DNA of 47,257 bases from Flavobacterium oncorhynchi (GTDB taxonomy: Bacteria > Bacteroidota > Bacteroidia > Flavobacteriales > Flavobacteriaceae): positions 1 through 47,257 of the forward strand of contig NZ_MUHA01000016.1 of NCBI RefSeq assembly GCF_002217355.1. Reading direction: 5' to 3'. The notes below the pieces were generated by a model. It ran no database searches. It saw only the letters and a program-made list of their open reading frames with translations, and was not told the origin of the DNA. The translations under genes and the position numbers were made by a program. Shown in pieces: positions 17,984 to 28,699 of the stretch; within the stretch, counting starts at the first letter, position 1, and each line of letters starts with the position of its first letter.

Positions 17984-17988
17984 AACTA

Positions 17989-18261
17989 TTAGTCTTTGCT
18001 AAACAGGTTACTTAAATCCTCTTTATTATAGTAATAGGAACCCAATACTTTCTTGAACCGTACTTTGCCAGTTACTCGCAAATTTTGCAATGATCCTGGG
18101 GACATATCCATCAATTTTCTAACTGCTCGGCTTTTGAGCCATTTAGGGTGAATATTTTCTTTGTCGCCCAGTTGAGCATCTTCCATTATCTTCCGGATGT
18201 CATTTATCAACAGCAAGCCAAATTGCCGTAAATCATCCTTTGTTACAATATCACTCATCAT
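17989..18261 (-). CDS. Helix-turn-helix protein (excisionase / MerR-like HTH)
   Basis: 90 residues. The segment PKWLKSRAVRKLMDMSPGSLQNLRVTGK (about 39-66, given here only as landmarks WLKSRAVRKLMDMSPGSL and LRVTGKVRFKK) is the usual HTH_17 pattern in which a helix reads DNA and a Tyr-rich wing (GSYYYNKEDL) follows. Family members in Bacteroidota ICEs act as excision factors or regulators. Two ATGs (18261, 18258) are possible. Upstream, two TTTTGCAAT copies 25 bases apart could be its own binding sites. Confidence 0.7.
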   Translation of the reverse strand: MMSDIVTKDDLRQFGLLLINDIRKIMEDAQLGDKENIHPKWLKSRAVRKLMDMSPGSLQNLRVTGKVRFKKVLGSYYYNKEDLSNLFSKD

Positions 18262-18582
18262 CTACCTCTTTTTAAATTAAATTTTGCAATTGCTAATTTA
18301 TTTTGGTTTTGCAATAAAATTAATTAAGTACTATACATACTTATAAAGAATGTCTTTTTTTGGAATTATTTGGCTTGTTATGTCAAATTAATATTTTTCA
18401 GCTTGAAGTCACAAGTGAAAAGTGGAGTTTTCTCTGCTTTACTTTTAATTTTTTTTAATTTTGAAATTCCCAAAATTGAAATACAAAAGGGGAGTAGAAT
18501 AATAAGGTAGATTTGTAATCAATTACCAAAATTAGTTGTTGCCATTCACCAATTTCACAACATACAATGATTATTTACACCC
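18262..18582. other. Intergenic region with a repeated TTTTGCAAT motif
   Basis: It separates the divergent HTH gene and hsd operon. TTTTGCAAT occurs at 18282-18290 and 18307-18315 in the same orientation, close to the HTH start, with an A/T-rich tract around it. No coding frame is convincing. Confidence 0.3.
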
Positions 18583-18609
18583 TTTGCTAGTGCATTTTTA
18601 CTATATTTG
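18583..18609 (+). promoter_or_regulatory. Probable promoter of the XRE-hsd operon
   Basis: TTTG at 18583-18586 and TATATTTG at 18602-18609. The -7 box is a perfect TAnnTTTG, but the spacer is 15 bases, shorter than the usual 17-23. Confidence 0.4.
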
Positions 18610-18614
18610 ACGCT

Positions 18615-18824
18615 ATAAATTTAACTAGGCTTTTAATAAACTGGACTAAAGACGTTCTGAAAGAGAAAGCTATCTCACAAACTTGGCTTGCGAAAAAATT
18701 AGACAAAAGTTATAACGCAGTTAATGAGTAAGCCCGAAATGTGAAACAACCTAGTATCAAATGTTTGCACCGAATTACAAAAATTCTTGAAGTTAATACT
18801 AAAGATCTATTGAAAGAAGAATGA
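18615..18824 (+). pseudogene. XRE-type control protein of the hsd operon, broken
   Basis: The frame reads NWTKDVLKEKAISQTWLAKK, then LDKSYNAVNE, TAA (18729-18731), then ARNVKQPSIKCLHRITKILE and a natural TGA at 18822-18824 that overlaps the hsdR ATG as ATGA. This is the short XRE regulator usually found just before Bacteroidota type I systems, where Tyr is normal at the place of the stop (TAC or TAT to TAA). No ATG starts the frame either; ATA stands at both 18615 and 18636. The overlap shows it once was coupled to hsdR. Loss could alter expression of the restriction subunit. Confidence 0.65.
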
Positions 18825-21823
18825 CCAAAGAATCACAAATAGAAGAAAATCTAATTAAGCAACTAATAGATCTGAAATATAGTTATCGAAAAGATATTAT
18901 TGACAGAAAAACATTAGAACAAAATTTCAAAACCAAATTTGAAGCATTGAATCGTGTTCATTTAACAGAAAGTGAATTTATACGTTTACGAGAGGAAATC
19001 ATTAATACTGATGTATTTGCAGCTTCTAAGCTATTGCGTGAAAAAAATTACTTCCAACGCGAAGATGGAACTCCTTTACATTACACATTAGTAAATATAA
19101 AGGACTGGTGTAAAAATGATTATGAGGTTATAAATCAGTTACGTATCAATACAGAGAACAGTAATCACCGTTACGACATTATTTTGTTGATTAATGGCTT
19201 GCCTGTTGTGCAAATTGAATTAAAAAAGTTAGAAATTTCCCCACGAAAAGCAATGCAGCAAATCGTGGATTACAAAAATGATTCTGGAAACGGATACAAC
19301 AACACATTAATGTGTTTTATGCAGTTATTCATTGTGAGTAACAGCAATAGAACCTATTATTTTGCTAATAATAAAAACCAACATTTCAGTTTTAATGCTG
19401 ATGAACAGTTTTTGCCAATTTATGAATTAGCAGACGAAAGCAATAAGAAAATTAATTACTTAGAAGAGTTTACTGATAAATTTCTTAAAAAATGTACACT
19501 TGGTGAAATGATAAGCAAGTATATGGTTTTAGTAGAAAGCGAACAGAAATTGTTAGTAATGCGACCTTATCAAATATATGCAGTAAAAGCTATTGTTGAT
19601 TGCATTCACCAAAACCGAGGTAATGGTTATATATGGCACACTACGGGAAGTGGTAAAACCTTAACCTCTTTCAAGGCATCTACGCTATTGAGAGACAATC
19701 CAGATATTGAAAAATGCCTTTTTGTGGTGGATCGAAAAGACCTTGACCGCCAGACTCGAGAAGAATTTAATAAATTTCAAGAAGGCAGTGTAGAAGAAAA
19801 TACCAATACTGAAACATTGGTAAGGCGTTTATTATCTATCGACTATGCCGACAAAGTAATTGTTACAACCATTCAAAAATTAGGTTTGGCATTAGACGGT
19901 ACAAGTAAGAAAAACTACAAAGAACGCTTAGAACCTTTGAGCAAAAAACGTGTGGTATTCATTTTTGACGAATGCCACCGTTCACAGTTTGGAGACAATC
20001 ACAAAGCCATAAAAGAGTTTTTTCCAAATGCTCAATTATTTGGTTTTACAGGTACGCCTATTTTTGATGAAAATGCCACTTATCAAATAAGAGAAGGCGA
20101 AGAAGCTTCTTATAAAACCACAGAGGATATATTTCAACAAAGGCTACACGCTTATACCATTACCCACGCTATAGACGATAGAAACGTACTGAAGTTTCAT
20201 ATTGACTACTTTAAAGGTAAAGGTACTTTAAATGCCAAACCAGGAGAAGTTATTGCGCAACAAGCGGTAGTTGAAGCTATTCTTGACAAACACAATGCAG
20301 CAACAGCTTCTAGACGTTTCAATGCCACATTGGCGACGGCTTCAATAAATAACGCTATAGAATATTATCAGTTATTCAAAACCATTCAAAAGCAAAAGAA
20401 AGCTGAAAACGAGGATTATGTTCCTCTAAATATTTCTTGTGTGTTCTCACCACCATCACAACTAATTGCAAAAGAAGGGGACCAACAAAGTCAAAAGAAT
20501 GCAGCAGATATAAAACAATTACAAGAAGATCTAACTCAGGAAAAAGAAGACAACAAACAAAATCCTGAAGAAAAGAAAAGAGCGTTAATAGAAATTATTA
20601 GCGACTACAATTTGCAGTTTAGAACGAATCATTCTATAAACGAATTTGATTTGTATTACCAAGATGTGCAACGACGCATTAAAGACCAGAAATACACTAA
20701 TAAAGAAGTTCCTCATAAAGATAAAATCGACATTACAATTGTAGTTGATATGCTACTCACGGGTTTTGATTCTAAATACCTTAATACCTTGTATGTAGAT
20801 AAAAATTTGAAATACCACGGCTTGATACAAGCTTTTTCTAGAACCAACCGTGTACTTAACGATACAAAGCCTTATGGCAATATTCTAGACTTTCGCTCTC
20901 AACAAGAGGCAGTAAACCTAGCCATTGCCCTTTTCTCTGGTGAAAACAGTGGAAAAGCAAAAGAAATATGGTTGGTTGACCCTGCTCCTGTGGTGATTGA
21001 AAATTACCAAAAAGCTGTAGAAGCATTGGGCATTTTTATGCAGGACAACAGTTTGGTTAATGAACCTCAAGAAGTGTACAACCTAAGAGGCGATGCTGCA
21101 CGAATTGATTTTGTAAAAAAGTTTAAAGCGGTTCAAAAATTAAAAGTCGAATTAGACCAATATACGGACATAACCGAAGAACAAAAGCTGAAAATTGAAA
21201 CTATCTTGCCAACTGAGACCTTGCAAGAGTATAGAAGTTCGTACATAGAAACTGCTAAGAAATTAAGAAAAATACAACAAGAGGAAGGTGAGGATGCACC
21301 AGACGAAGTGCAACAACTCGATTTTGAATTTGTTCTTTTTGCCTCAGCTGTGATTGACTATGATTATATAATGGGCTTGATTGCCGACAGTACACAAAAG
21401 AAACCTGCCAAGCAAAAAATGACCAAAGCACAGGTAATTAGTTTACTGAGCGCCAATGCCAACCTAATGGACGAACAGGAAGATTTAGCGGAATACATTA
21501 ATAACTTAGACTGGAACAGCGGACAAGATGTACATGCTTTAACCAAAGGCTACGAAACTTTTAAAATTGATAAAAACGAAAAAGAACTGGCTACCATTGC
21601 CAATAAACACGGTGTACAAACAACTGACTTGAAGGTCTTTGTGGATACTATAATGAGCCGAATGATTTTTGATGGTGAAAAACTGACAGACCTTTTAGAA
21701 CCACTAGAACTAAGTTGGAAAGAACGCAGATTAAAAGAACTGGCATTGATGGAAGACTTAGTGCCTCAATTAAATAAAATTGCCGAAGGGCGTGAAATTT
21801 CAGGATTAACAGCATATGATTAA
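18821..21823 (+). CDS. hsdR: Type I restriction enzyme, R subunit (HsdR)
   Basis: 1000 residues, normal for the family. The N-terminal nuclease has the PD-(D/E)XK residues D119 and E133-L-K135 (QIELKK). The SF2 translocase follows, with Walker A TTGSGKT (274-280), DECH (383-386), SAT-like TGTPIF and a late motif around QAFSRTNRVLN. The C-terminal helical part would bind the methylase core. It cuts unmodified DNA at a distance after ATP-driven translocation. All key residues are present. Its end overlaps hsdS by 8 bases. Control would have come from the now broken XRE gene upstream. Confidence 0.95.
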   Translation: MTKESQIEENLIKQLIDLKYSYRKDIIDRKTLEQNFKTKFEALNRVHLTESEFIRLREEIINTDVFAASKLLREKNYFQREDGTPLHYTLVNIKDWCKNDYEVINQLRINTENSNHRYDIILLINGLPVVQIELKKLEISPRKAMQQIVDYKNDSGNGYNNTLMCFMQLFIVSNSNRTYYFANNKNQHFSFNADEQFLPIYELADESNKKINYLEEFTDKFLKKCTLGEMISKYMVLVESEQKLLVMRPYQIYAVKAIVDCIHQNRGNGYIWHTTGSGKTLTSFKASTLLRDNPDIEKCLFVVDRKDLDRQTREEFNKFQEGSVEENTNTETLVRRLLSIDYADKVIVTTIQKLGLALDGTSKKNYKERLEPLSKKRVVFIFDECHRSQFGDNHKAIKEFFPNAQLFGFTGTPIFDENATYQIREGEEASYKTTEDIFQQRLHAYTITHAIDDRNVLKFHIDYFKGKGTLNAKPGEVIAQQAVVEAILDKHNAATASRRFNATLATASINNAIEYYQLFKTIQKQKKAENEDYVPLNISCVFSPPSQLIAKEGDQQSQKNAADIKQLQEDLTQEKEDNKQNPEEKKRALIEIISDYNLQFRTNHSINEFDLYYQDVQRRIKDQKYTNKEVPHKDKIDITIVVDMLLTGFDSKYLNTLYVDKNLKYHGLIQAFSRTNRVLNDTKPYGNILDFRSQQEAVNLAIALFSGENSGKAKEIWLVDPAPVVIENYQKAVEALGIFMQDNSLVNEPQEVYNLRGDAARIDFVKKFKAVQKLKVELDQYTDITEEQKLKIETILPTETLQEYRSSYIETAKKLRKIQQEEGEDAPDEVQQLDFEFVLFASAVIDYDYIMGLIADSTQKKPAKQKMTKAQVISLLSANANLMDEQEDLAEYINNLDWNSGQDVHALTKGYETFKIDKNEKELATIANKHGVQTTDLKVFVDTIMSRMIFDGEKLTDLLEPLELSWKERRLKELALMEDLVPQLNKIAEGREISGLTAYD

Positions 21824-23024
21824 GAAGATAAATAAATTGATACCTGAAATCCGCTTTACTGAGTTTCAAAAGGATGGGAATTGGCAACTAACTACTATTG
21901 GCGAAATAGGTAAATTTTATTATGGAAAAAGTGCACCAAAATGGTCTTTATCTAATGATGCACCGACTCTTTGTGTTAGATACGGAGAACTATACACCAA
22001 ATTTGATACGATTATCTCCGAAATAATTTCACGAACAAATATTGATCCAAGCAATTTGAAATTCAGTAAAGGTGGAGAAATTCTTGTGCCGCGAGTTGGT
22101 GAAGTTCCACAGGATTTTGCAAAAAACTGTTGTTATCTTCCGTTTGAAAATATTGCGATTGGTGAAATGATTAGTGTTTATGAAACGAAAGAATACCCGA
22201 TTTTCTACGCCTATTATTTCAGAACATTGATTAAACAATTTGCCGAGGTTGTTGAAGGACAAAATGTAAAAAACCTATACTATGTAAACCTTGAGCCAAT
22301 TGCTATTGGAAAACCTTCCTATTTTGAACAAAAAAAAATTGCTGTCTGCCTTTCTTCAATAGATGAAGTAATTAAAGCCGATAGCAAAAAATTAGAATCT
22401 CTAAATGAGCACAAAAAAGGATTGCTGCAGAACCTTTTCCCGCAAAAAGGCGAAAGGGAGCCTAAATATCGTTTTCCGGAGTTTGCGAATGATGGGGAGT
22501 GGAGGGAGAAAACAATTGAACAAGTCGCACAAGTTACTACTGGGAAGAAGGATACACAAAACAAAGTAAATAATGGTTTATATCCATTTTTTGTACGTTC
22601 ACAAACGGTGGAACGAATTAATTCATATTCTTATGATGGAGAGGCAATTTTAACTTCAGGAGATGGCGTTGGTGTAGGTAAAAACTTTCACTATGTCGTT
22701 GATAAGTTTGACTTTCATCAGCGAGTGTATTGCATATATAATTTTTCAAAGGAAGTATGTGGTAAATTTGTCTATATGTTTTTTTCTCAACATTTCGATG
22801 AAAGAGTTATGAGGATGAGTGCTAAAAATTCAGTTGATTCTGTTAGAATGGCAATGATTACAGAAATGCCTATTAGGTTACCAAGTAAAAAAGAACAACA
22901 AAAAGTAGCAGATTGTCTTTCTTCATTGGATGCCTTAATCACAGGGCAAACAGAGAAAATAGAGCAATTGAAATTACATAAAAAGGGATTGATGCAGGGG
23001 TTATTTCCAAAAATAATTGATTAA
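21816..23024 (+). CDS. hsdS: Type I restriction-modification specificity subunit (HsdS)
   Basis: 402 residues in two target-recognition domains, each followed by a conserved helical spacer. The first repeat ends KKIAVCLSSIDEVIKAD and GLLQNLFP, the second QKVADCLSSLDALITGQ and GLMQGLFP. The two domains read the two halves of a bipartite DNA target, which cannot be deduced here. The ATG at 21816 lies inside the hsdR end (8-base overlap), so translation is coupled. There is a single hsdS copy, with no neighbouring partial hsdS or inverted repeats, so no sign of shuffling. Confidence 0.93.
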   Translation: MIKKINKLIPEIRFTEFQKDGNWQLTTIGEIGKFYYGKSAPKWSLSNDAPTLCVRYGELYTKFDTIISEIISRTNIDPSNLKFSKGGEILVPRVGEVPQDFAKNCCYLPFENIAIGEMISVYETKEYPIFYAYYFRTLIKQFAEVVEGQNVKNLYYVNLEPIAIGKPSYFEQKKIAVCLSSIDEVIKADSKKLESLNEHKKGLLQNLFPQKGEREPKYRFPEFANDGEWREKTIEQVAQVTTGKKDTQNKVNNGLYPFFVRSQTVERINSYSYDGEAILTSGDGVGVGKNFHYVVDKFDFHQRVYCIYNFSKEVCGKFVYMFFSQHFDERVMRMSAKNSVDSVRMAMITEMPIRLPSKKEQQKVADCLSSLDALITGQTEKIEQLKLHKKGLMQGLFPKIID

Positions 23025-23028
23025 AATT

Positions 23029-24153
23029 ATGAGTACACTACAAAATTTTAATAATCTGAAAGAGATTGGGCAACATTTCCGAAAAGATTTAACAGGTGAT
23101 CATCGACCAGAAAAGAATTTAATATTATTGTTTGCTCACAACGGCACAGGTAAGACAAGGTTGTCAATGGAGTTCAAAGAATTAGGTAAAACGGATGATA
23201 GCAGAGATACTTTATATTTCAATGCTTTTACAGAAGATTTATTTTCGTGGAACAACGACCTAGAGAACGATACAACAAGATTTATTAAGCTTAATGCAGA
23301 TTCTGCATTCTTCAATGGACTACATGAATTAGATTTGAGTGTTAAAATTGAATCTTTTTTTCATAATTATGTTGACTTACAATTTGACATTAATTATACG
23401 ACTTCAACTGTTAGTTTTTCAAGAAGTATAATTGTAGATGGTGATGAACAAAGAGTGGAAAACATAAAAATTTCAAGGGGAGAGGAAAATTTATTTATTT
23501 GGTGTTTTTTTCTTGCCATTTGTGAATTAACAATTGATAAAGATCCAGCATATAGAGATATAAAGTACATATATATTGATGACCCAATCTCATCACTCGA
23601 TGAAAATAATGCCATAGCTGTAGCCTGTGATTTAGCCAATTTGGTTACCAGAGAAGATAACGAAATTAAAACAGTAATTTCAACACATCATAGTTTATTT
23701 TTTAATGTATTGTATAATGAGTTTGGTAGAAAAATAAAGAACAAACGTTATTTTTTACATTACAAAGAAGCTAACAGTTATGCTTTACAAGACACAGTTG
23801 ACACGCCTTTTTTCCACCACATCGCAACGCTTAGCGAGCTAAAGAAAGTTGCTGAATCAAATAAAATTTACACCTATCATTTCAATGCGTTGAGAAGTAT
23901 AATGGAAAAAACCACAAGTTTTTTTGGCTACGATAGAATTGATAAATGCATCCATGGTTTAGAAGAGGAAGAAGTTCTTTTTGAAAGGGCATTACAGTTA
24001 TTTAGTCACGGTAAATATTCAATTTTTGATCCAGTGGAAATGGGTGATGATACTAAAGAGCTTTTTAAACGAATTTTAAACGGGTTTCTTACTAAATATG
24101 AATTTTATTTTCCTGAAATATTTAATGAAGAAATTCAAACAAAAACAGAATGA
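23029..24153 (+). CDS. ABC-type ATPase in the hsd operon, candidate PrrC/RloC-like anticodon nuclease
   Basis: 374 residues from ATG 23029; a TTG at 23017 would overlap hsdS. The N-terminal ABC-like domain has Walker A AHNGTGKT (K42), signature-like ISRGEE (149-152), Walker B YIDDPISSLDENN (D184, D185) and H-loop STHH. The DDP-SSLD form is typical of PrrC, RloC and AAA_13 proteins. The C-terminal part holds R289-x3-E293 (LRSIMEK) and H327 (SHGKY), spaced like the E. coli PrrC triad Arg320, Glu324, His356; length also matches PrrC (396). PrrC likewise sits in a type I locus and cuts tRNA when restriction is inhibited. It overlaps hsdM by 4 bases. Toxicity is inferred, and a non-nuclease ATPase remains possible. 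Confidence 0.7.
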   Translation: MSTLQNFNNLKEIGQHFRKDLTGDHRPEKNLILLFAHNGTGKTRLSMEFKELGKTDDSRDTLYFNAFTEDLFSWNNDLENDTTRFIKLNADSAFFNGLHELDLSVKIESFFHNYVDLQFDINYTTSTVSFSRSIIVDGDEQRVENIKISRGEENLFIWCFFLAICELTIDKDPAYRDIKYIYIDDPISSLDENNAIAVACDLANLVTREDNEIKTVISTHHSLFFNVLYNEFGRKIKNKRYFLHYKEANSYALQDTVDTPFFHHIATLSELKKVAESNKIYTYHFNALRSIMEKTTSFFGYDRIDKCIHGLEEEEVLFERALQLFSHGKYSIFDPVEMGDDTKELFKRILNGFLTKYEFYFPEIFNEEIQTKTE

Positions 24154-25799
24154 CACAAAAAGAACAACAACAACTGGGTAAAACCCTTTGGGATATCGCG
24201 GATAATTTGAGAGGAGCAATGAATGCAGATGATTTTCGTGATTATATGCTTTCGTTCCTATTCCTTAGATATTTATCATTTAACTACGAAGAATCAGCAA
24301 AAAAAGAATTAGGAAAGGACTATCCTGAAGATACGCCAAAGGATGTTATGTCTAAACTTAAAGTGAATACTCCTTTAGAAATTTGGTATATAGAAAATTC
24401 TAATGATGTTGAAGATTTTGAAAAACAAATGCGACGTAAAGTTCATTATGTGATACAACCCAAACACTTGTGGAGCAATATCACCGAATTGGCACGTACA
24501 CAAAATGCAGATTTATTAGTAACCTTAGAAGATGGTTTCCGATATATTGAAAACGAATCGTTTGAAAGTGCATTTCAAGGTTTGTTTTCTGAAATTAATT
24601 TAAATTCTGAAAAATTAGGTAAAACTTCTAGCGAAAGAAACAAAAAACTCTGTACCATTATTCAGAAAATTTCAGAAGGAATAGCTGATTTTTCAGCAGA
24701 TTCTGATACTCTCGGTGATGCTTATGAGTATTTGATCGGTCAGTTTGCAGCAGGTTCGGGCAAAAAAGCAGGAGAGTTTTATACGCCACAACAAATCTCA
24801 ACGATCTTATCTGAAATCGTAACCCTAGACAGCCAAGACCCAACAATGGGTAAAAAAAATAAATTGGACAAAGTATTGGATTTTGCTTGTGGTTCAGGTT
24901 CATTATTGCTAAATGTGCGAACAAGGATAAAGGATAATGGTGGTAGTATTGGTAAAATATTTGGACAAGAAAAAAATATCACTACCTACAACTTAGCTCG
25001 AATGAATATGCTATTGCACGGTATGAAAGATACCGAATTTGAGATATTTCACGGGGATACCTTACTCAATCAATGGGACTTATTAAATGAAATGAATCCA
25101 ACAAAAAAGATAGAGTTTGATGCTATCGTAGCTAATCCTCCTTTTAGTTTACGTTGGGAACCAAACGACACCTTGGCTGATGATTTTCGTTTCAAAAGTT
25201 ATGGTCTCGCTCCAAAATCAGCAGCCGACTTTGCTTTCTTATTGCACGGTTTTCATTTCTTAGGAAAAGAAGGAACAATGGCAATCATATTACCGCACGG
25301 TGTATTATTTCGTGGTGGTGCAGAAGAAAGAATTCGTACTAAATTATTAAAAGACAATCATATTGACACTGTAATTGGTTTACCTTCTAATCTGTTCTAT
25401 TCAACCGGTATTCCCGTTTGTATTTTAGTTTTGAAAAAATGCAAAAAGCAAGATGATGTTTTGTTTATCAATGCCAGCGAGCGTTTTGAAAAAGGAAAAC
25501 GACAAAATACATTAAGAGAAGGTGATGGCGATGAAGCCAATGATATTCAAAATATCATAGATACATATAAATATCGACCAGAAAATGTAGAAAGATATGC
25601 TCGTAGGGTTTCTATGGAAGAAATTGAAAAGAACGGCTATAATTTGAATATTTCAAGGTATGTAAGCACATCTCTTGACGAAATACAAATTGACTTAAAA
25701 GAGGTAAACAAAAAATTAACTTCAATTAATCAAAGCATAAAGGAGAATACAGAGAGACACAATGAATTTTTAAAAGAATTAGGATTAAATCACATTTAA
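24150..25799 (+). CDS. hsdM: Type I modification methylase subunit (HsdM)
   Basis: 549 residues. An N-terminal helical HsdM domain (about 5-150) precedes the N6-adenine methyltransferase fold, with SAM motif I VLDFACGSGSLL (242-253) and catalytic NPPF (329-332). A C-terminal coiled coil (about 510-545) would contact HsdS. It methylates the target chosen by HsdS and forms the core of the restriction complex. The ATG overlaps the stop of the ATPase gene as ATGA. hsdM stands last in the order R-S-ATPase-M. Confidence 0.95.
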   Translation: MTQKEQQQLGKTLWDIADNLRGAMNADDFRDYMLSFLFLRYLSFNYEESAKKELGKDYPEDTPKDVMSKLKVNTPLEIWYIENSNDVEDFEKQMRRKVHYVIQPKHLWSNITELARTQNADLLVTLEDGFRYIENESFESAFQGLFSEINLNSEKLGKTSSERNKKLCTIIQKISEGIADFSADSDTLGDAYEYLIGQFAAGSGKKAGEFYTPQQISTILSEIVTLDSQDPTMGKKNKLDKVLDFACGSGSLLLNVRTRIKDNGGSIGKIFGQEKNITTYNLARMNMLLHGMKDTEFEIFHGDTLLNQWDLLNEMNPTKKIEFDAIVANPPFSLRWEPNDTLADDFRFKSYGLAPKSAADFAFLLHGFHFLGKEGTMAIILPHGVLFRGGAEERIRTKLLKDNHIDTVIGLPSNLFYSTGIPVCILVLKKCKKQDDVLFINASERFEKGKRQNTLREGDGDEANDIQNIIDTYKYRPENVERYARRVSMEEIEKNGYNLNISRYVSTSLDEIQIDLKEVNKKLTSINQSIKENTERHNEFLKELGLNHI

Positions 25800-25851
25800 T
25801 TGGAGTGGTGTTTACATCTGAACCGATTTAAGACGGGGATTGATCTGATGA

Positions 25852-25883
25852 AATAAGCCCTCTGAATTTTCAGAGGGCTTATT
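25852..25883. terminator. Bidirectional terminator after hsdM
   Basis: A perfect 14-bp inverted repeat, AATAAGCCCTCTGA and TCAGAGGGCTTATT, with loop ATTT. It lies between converging genes and can serve both strands. Confidence 0.85.
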
Positions 25884-26241
25884 GTTTATCCAAAATTTGG
25901 AACATTCTGCCAACCTCGATGTTCATTCTCGAAAAGGCAAACCATTTTTCACAAGGTCTTTAGTGATGTAGATATGGTATAGTTCTGTACTGTCAATAAT
26001 CAGAAATCGGTCATGTACATCGGAAAATATTTCAAGTTCAACCGGAGGATAGTGACTGTTATACAGCTGTATATCTGGTATTAACTGATTTGCTGAAATT
26101 CTTAGTTTAGATTGTTGCGGTAACATTGTTATTTCGCTTACCCAGCAAGGTCAGTACCGTATTATCTTCATAATTATCAATCAGGATAATGGAGCTGCTG
26201 GAACGGCGGATAATATCCGCAAAAAGATTATAGAATCTCAT
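25880..26241 (-). pseudogene. ORF6N-family protein, C-terminal part, frameshifted
   Basis: Three frames in succession carry one recognisable protein tail. From ATG 26241: MRFYNLFADIIRRSSSSII, LIDNYEDNTVLTLLGK. In the next frame: YNSHYPPVELEIFSDVHDRF, LIIDSTELYHI. In a third: KWFAFSRMNIEVG, ending at TAA 25880-25882. The HDRFLIID and KDLGKKWFAFSKM pattern is the C-terminal half of ORF6N-domain proteins, which often accompany type I systems. The N-terminal ORF6N domain is absent and at least two indels separate the pieces, so the gene is dead. Confidence 0.65.
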
Positions 26242-26247
26242 TTATAA

Positions 26248-27531
<1,284 letters not shown>

Positions 27532-28258
27532 CTATAATAATCGTATAGTTTAGTACAAACCTACAATATTAATTCAATCATTTTGTGGATGCAATTATTA
27601 TTTTAAAGCTCTTCGACACTATAAAAGTAATCAGTACTGACTTGTAGGATTGGTTATGTAAAATTCAATTGAAGGTTACGATTGAATTTGAATATTTCAT
27701 CCCCGTCAAGACAGATGTATTATTCTAATCATATTTGTATTTGCCTAATACAATCCTTGATTACTTCTCTTCATTATTTTTTTTATAACCTTTATGTTTT
27801 TGTTTCATTTTTGATGCAAAGGTAACTCCATATTCTGGAGGTAATTGCAAGGTCAGACCCTTTAGATCTAACAAAAAAATCGATCTTCATCCTTTATTAG
27901 TAGTATTATCAAATACACTCCAACTTTTTATTTATACTAAAAAAAGCTTTGCTATTTGTGCACCTATGCGCAAAATAATAGAATTATCCTACCGGAACAT
28001 TTCCCAATACGAAAAGGATAAAAAGGCAGCTAAGGTATTATTGACACCAGCCGCACCATCCACCAAAAGACTACGGCATAAACGGTTTCCTCCCCTAAAG
28101 GGTACCCCTCCAATTATTCCGTTTCCTTTTGGCTTTCCGCGTTGTCCATACCTTTTTATGGCTTTCTTTTTTCCCTTTTTCTTTTGGAAAAATGCTTTTT
28201 GAGGCAGGCAGGTTAAGAGAAAAAGATAACAGGATTGTACAACATTAAAAAACAGATT
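27532..28258. other. 727-bp interval without a convincing gene
   Basis: On the reverse strand a TTG (27850-27848), 23-base spacer and TACCTTTG (27824-27817) form a promoter-like site, with CTCCA-TATTC-TGGAG (27826-27840) between the boxes as a possible operator. It would lead into a 15-codon frame and, 290 bases on, the DUF3883 gene. A plus-strand frame at 27966-28202 (78 codons) is rich in Pro and Phe and not protein-like. I see no RNA gene. Confidence 0.35.
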
Positions 28259-28657
28259 ATGAACATTATCGGAAGACTGACAAAGGATGCGGAAGTACGT
28301 ACATTGTCAAATGAGAAACAGGTAGTCAATTTTTCTATCGCTATCAATGAGAGTTATCGCAACAAACAGGGTGAACGTGTTGAGCAGACTACCTATTTTG
28401 ATTGCTCTTATTGGATTAGTGTCAATGTTAAGAAATTATTAATCAAAGGCGCTTTAGTAGAGCTCACAGGAAGGGCAAATGCAAGAGCATGGGTAGGAAA
28501 TGACGGTCAGCTTCATGCAGGGCTGAACTTCCATACCTCACAAATTAAACTTCATGGAGGGAGTAGGAAAGCGGAAACAGGTCAAATTGCTACCAAATCA
28601 GAAGGCAATAAGGAGATACAAGACGAAAAAGAAATCGACCTGCCATTTCCATTCTAA
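28259..28657 (+). CDS. ssb: Single-stranded DNA-binding protein
   Basis: 132 residues from MNIIGRL; a TTG eight codons upstream is less likely. The OB fold shows IGRLTKDAEVRTLSNEKQVV, NFSIAINESYRN and YFDCSYW. The tail ends DLPFPF, the acidic-hydrophobic tip that binds partner proteins in SSBs. An ICE-borne copy would protect single-stranded DNA during transfer. It heads the plus-strand replication/maintenance module that includes DUF932 and PRTRC genes. Confidence 0.9.
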   Translation: MNIIGRLTKDAEVRTLSNEKQVVNFSIAINESYRNKQGERVEQTTYFDCSYWISVNVKKLLIKGALVELTGRANARAWVGNDGQLHAGLNFHTSQIKLHGGSRKAETGQIATKSEGNKEIQDEKEIDLPFPF

Positions 28658-28699
28658 GGCTAATTATTAATTCATTTCAAACTTTTAAAATTTATTATC

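Noticed and set aside
21816..23024. Phase-variable hsdS shuffling locus
   Set aside because: Only one hsdS gene is present, with no inverted partial copy and no recombinase beside it.
27966..28202. 78-codon plus-strand ORF
   Set aside because: The translation is a Pro/Phe-rich, low-complexity string with no domain and sits in non-coding-like DNA before ssb.
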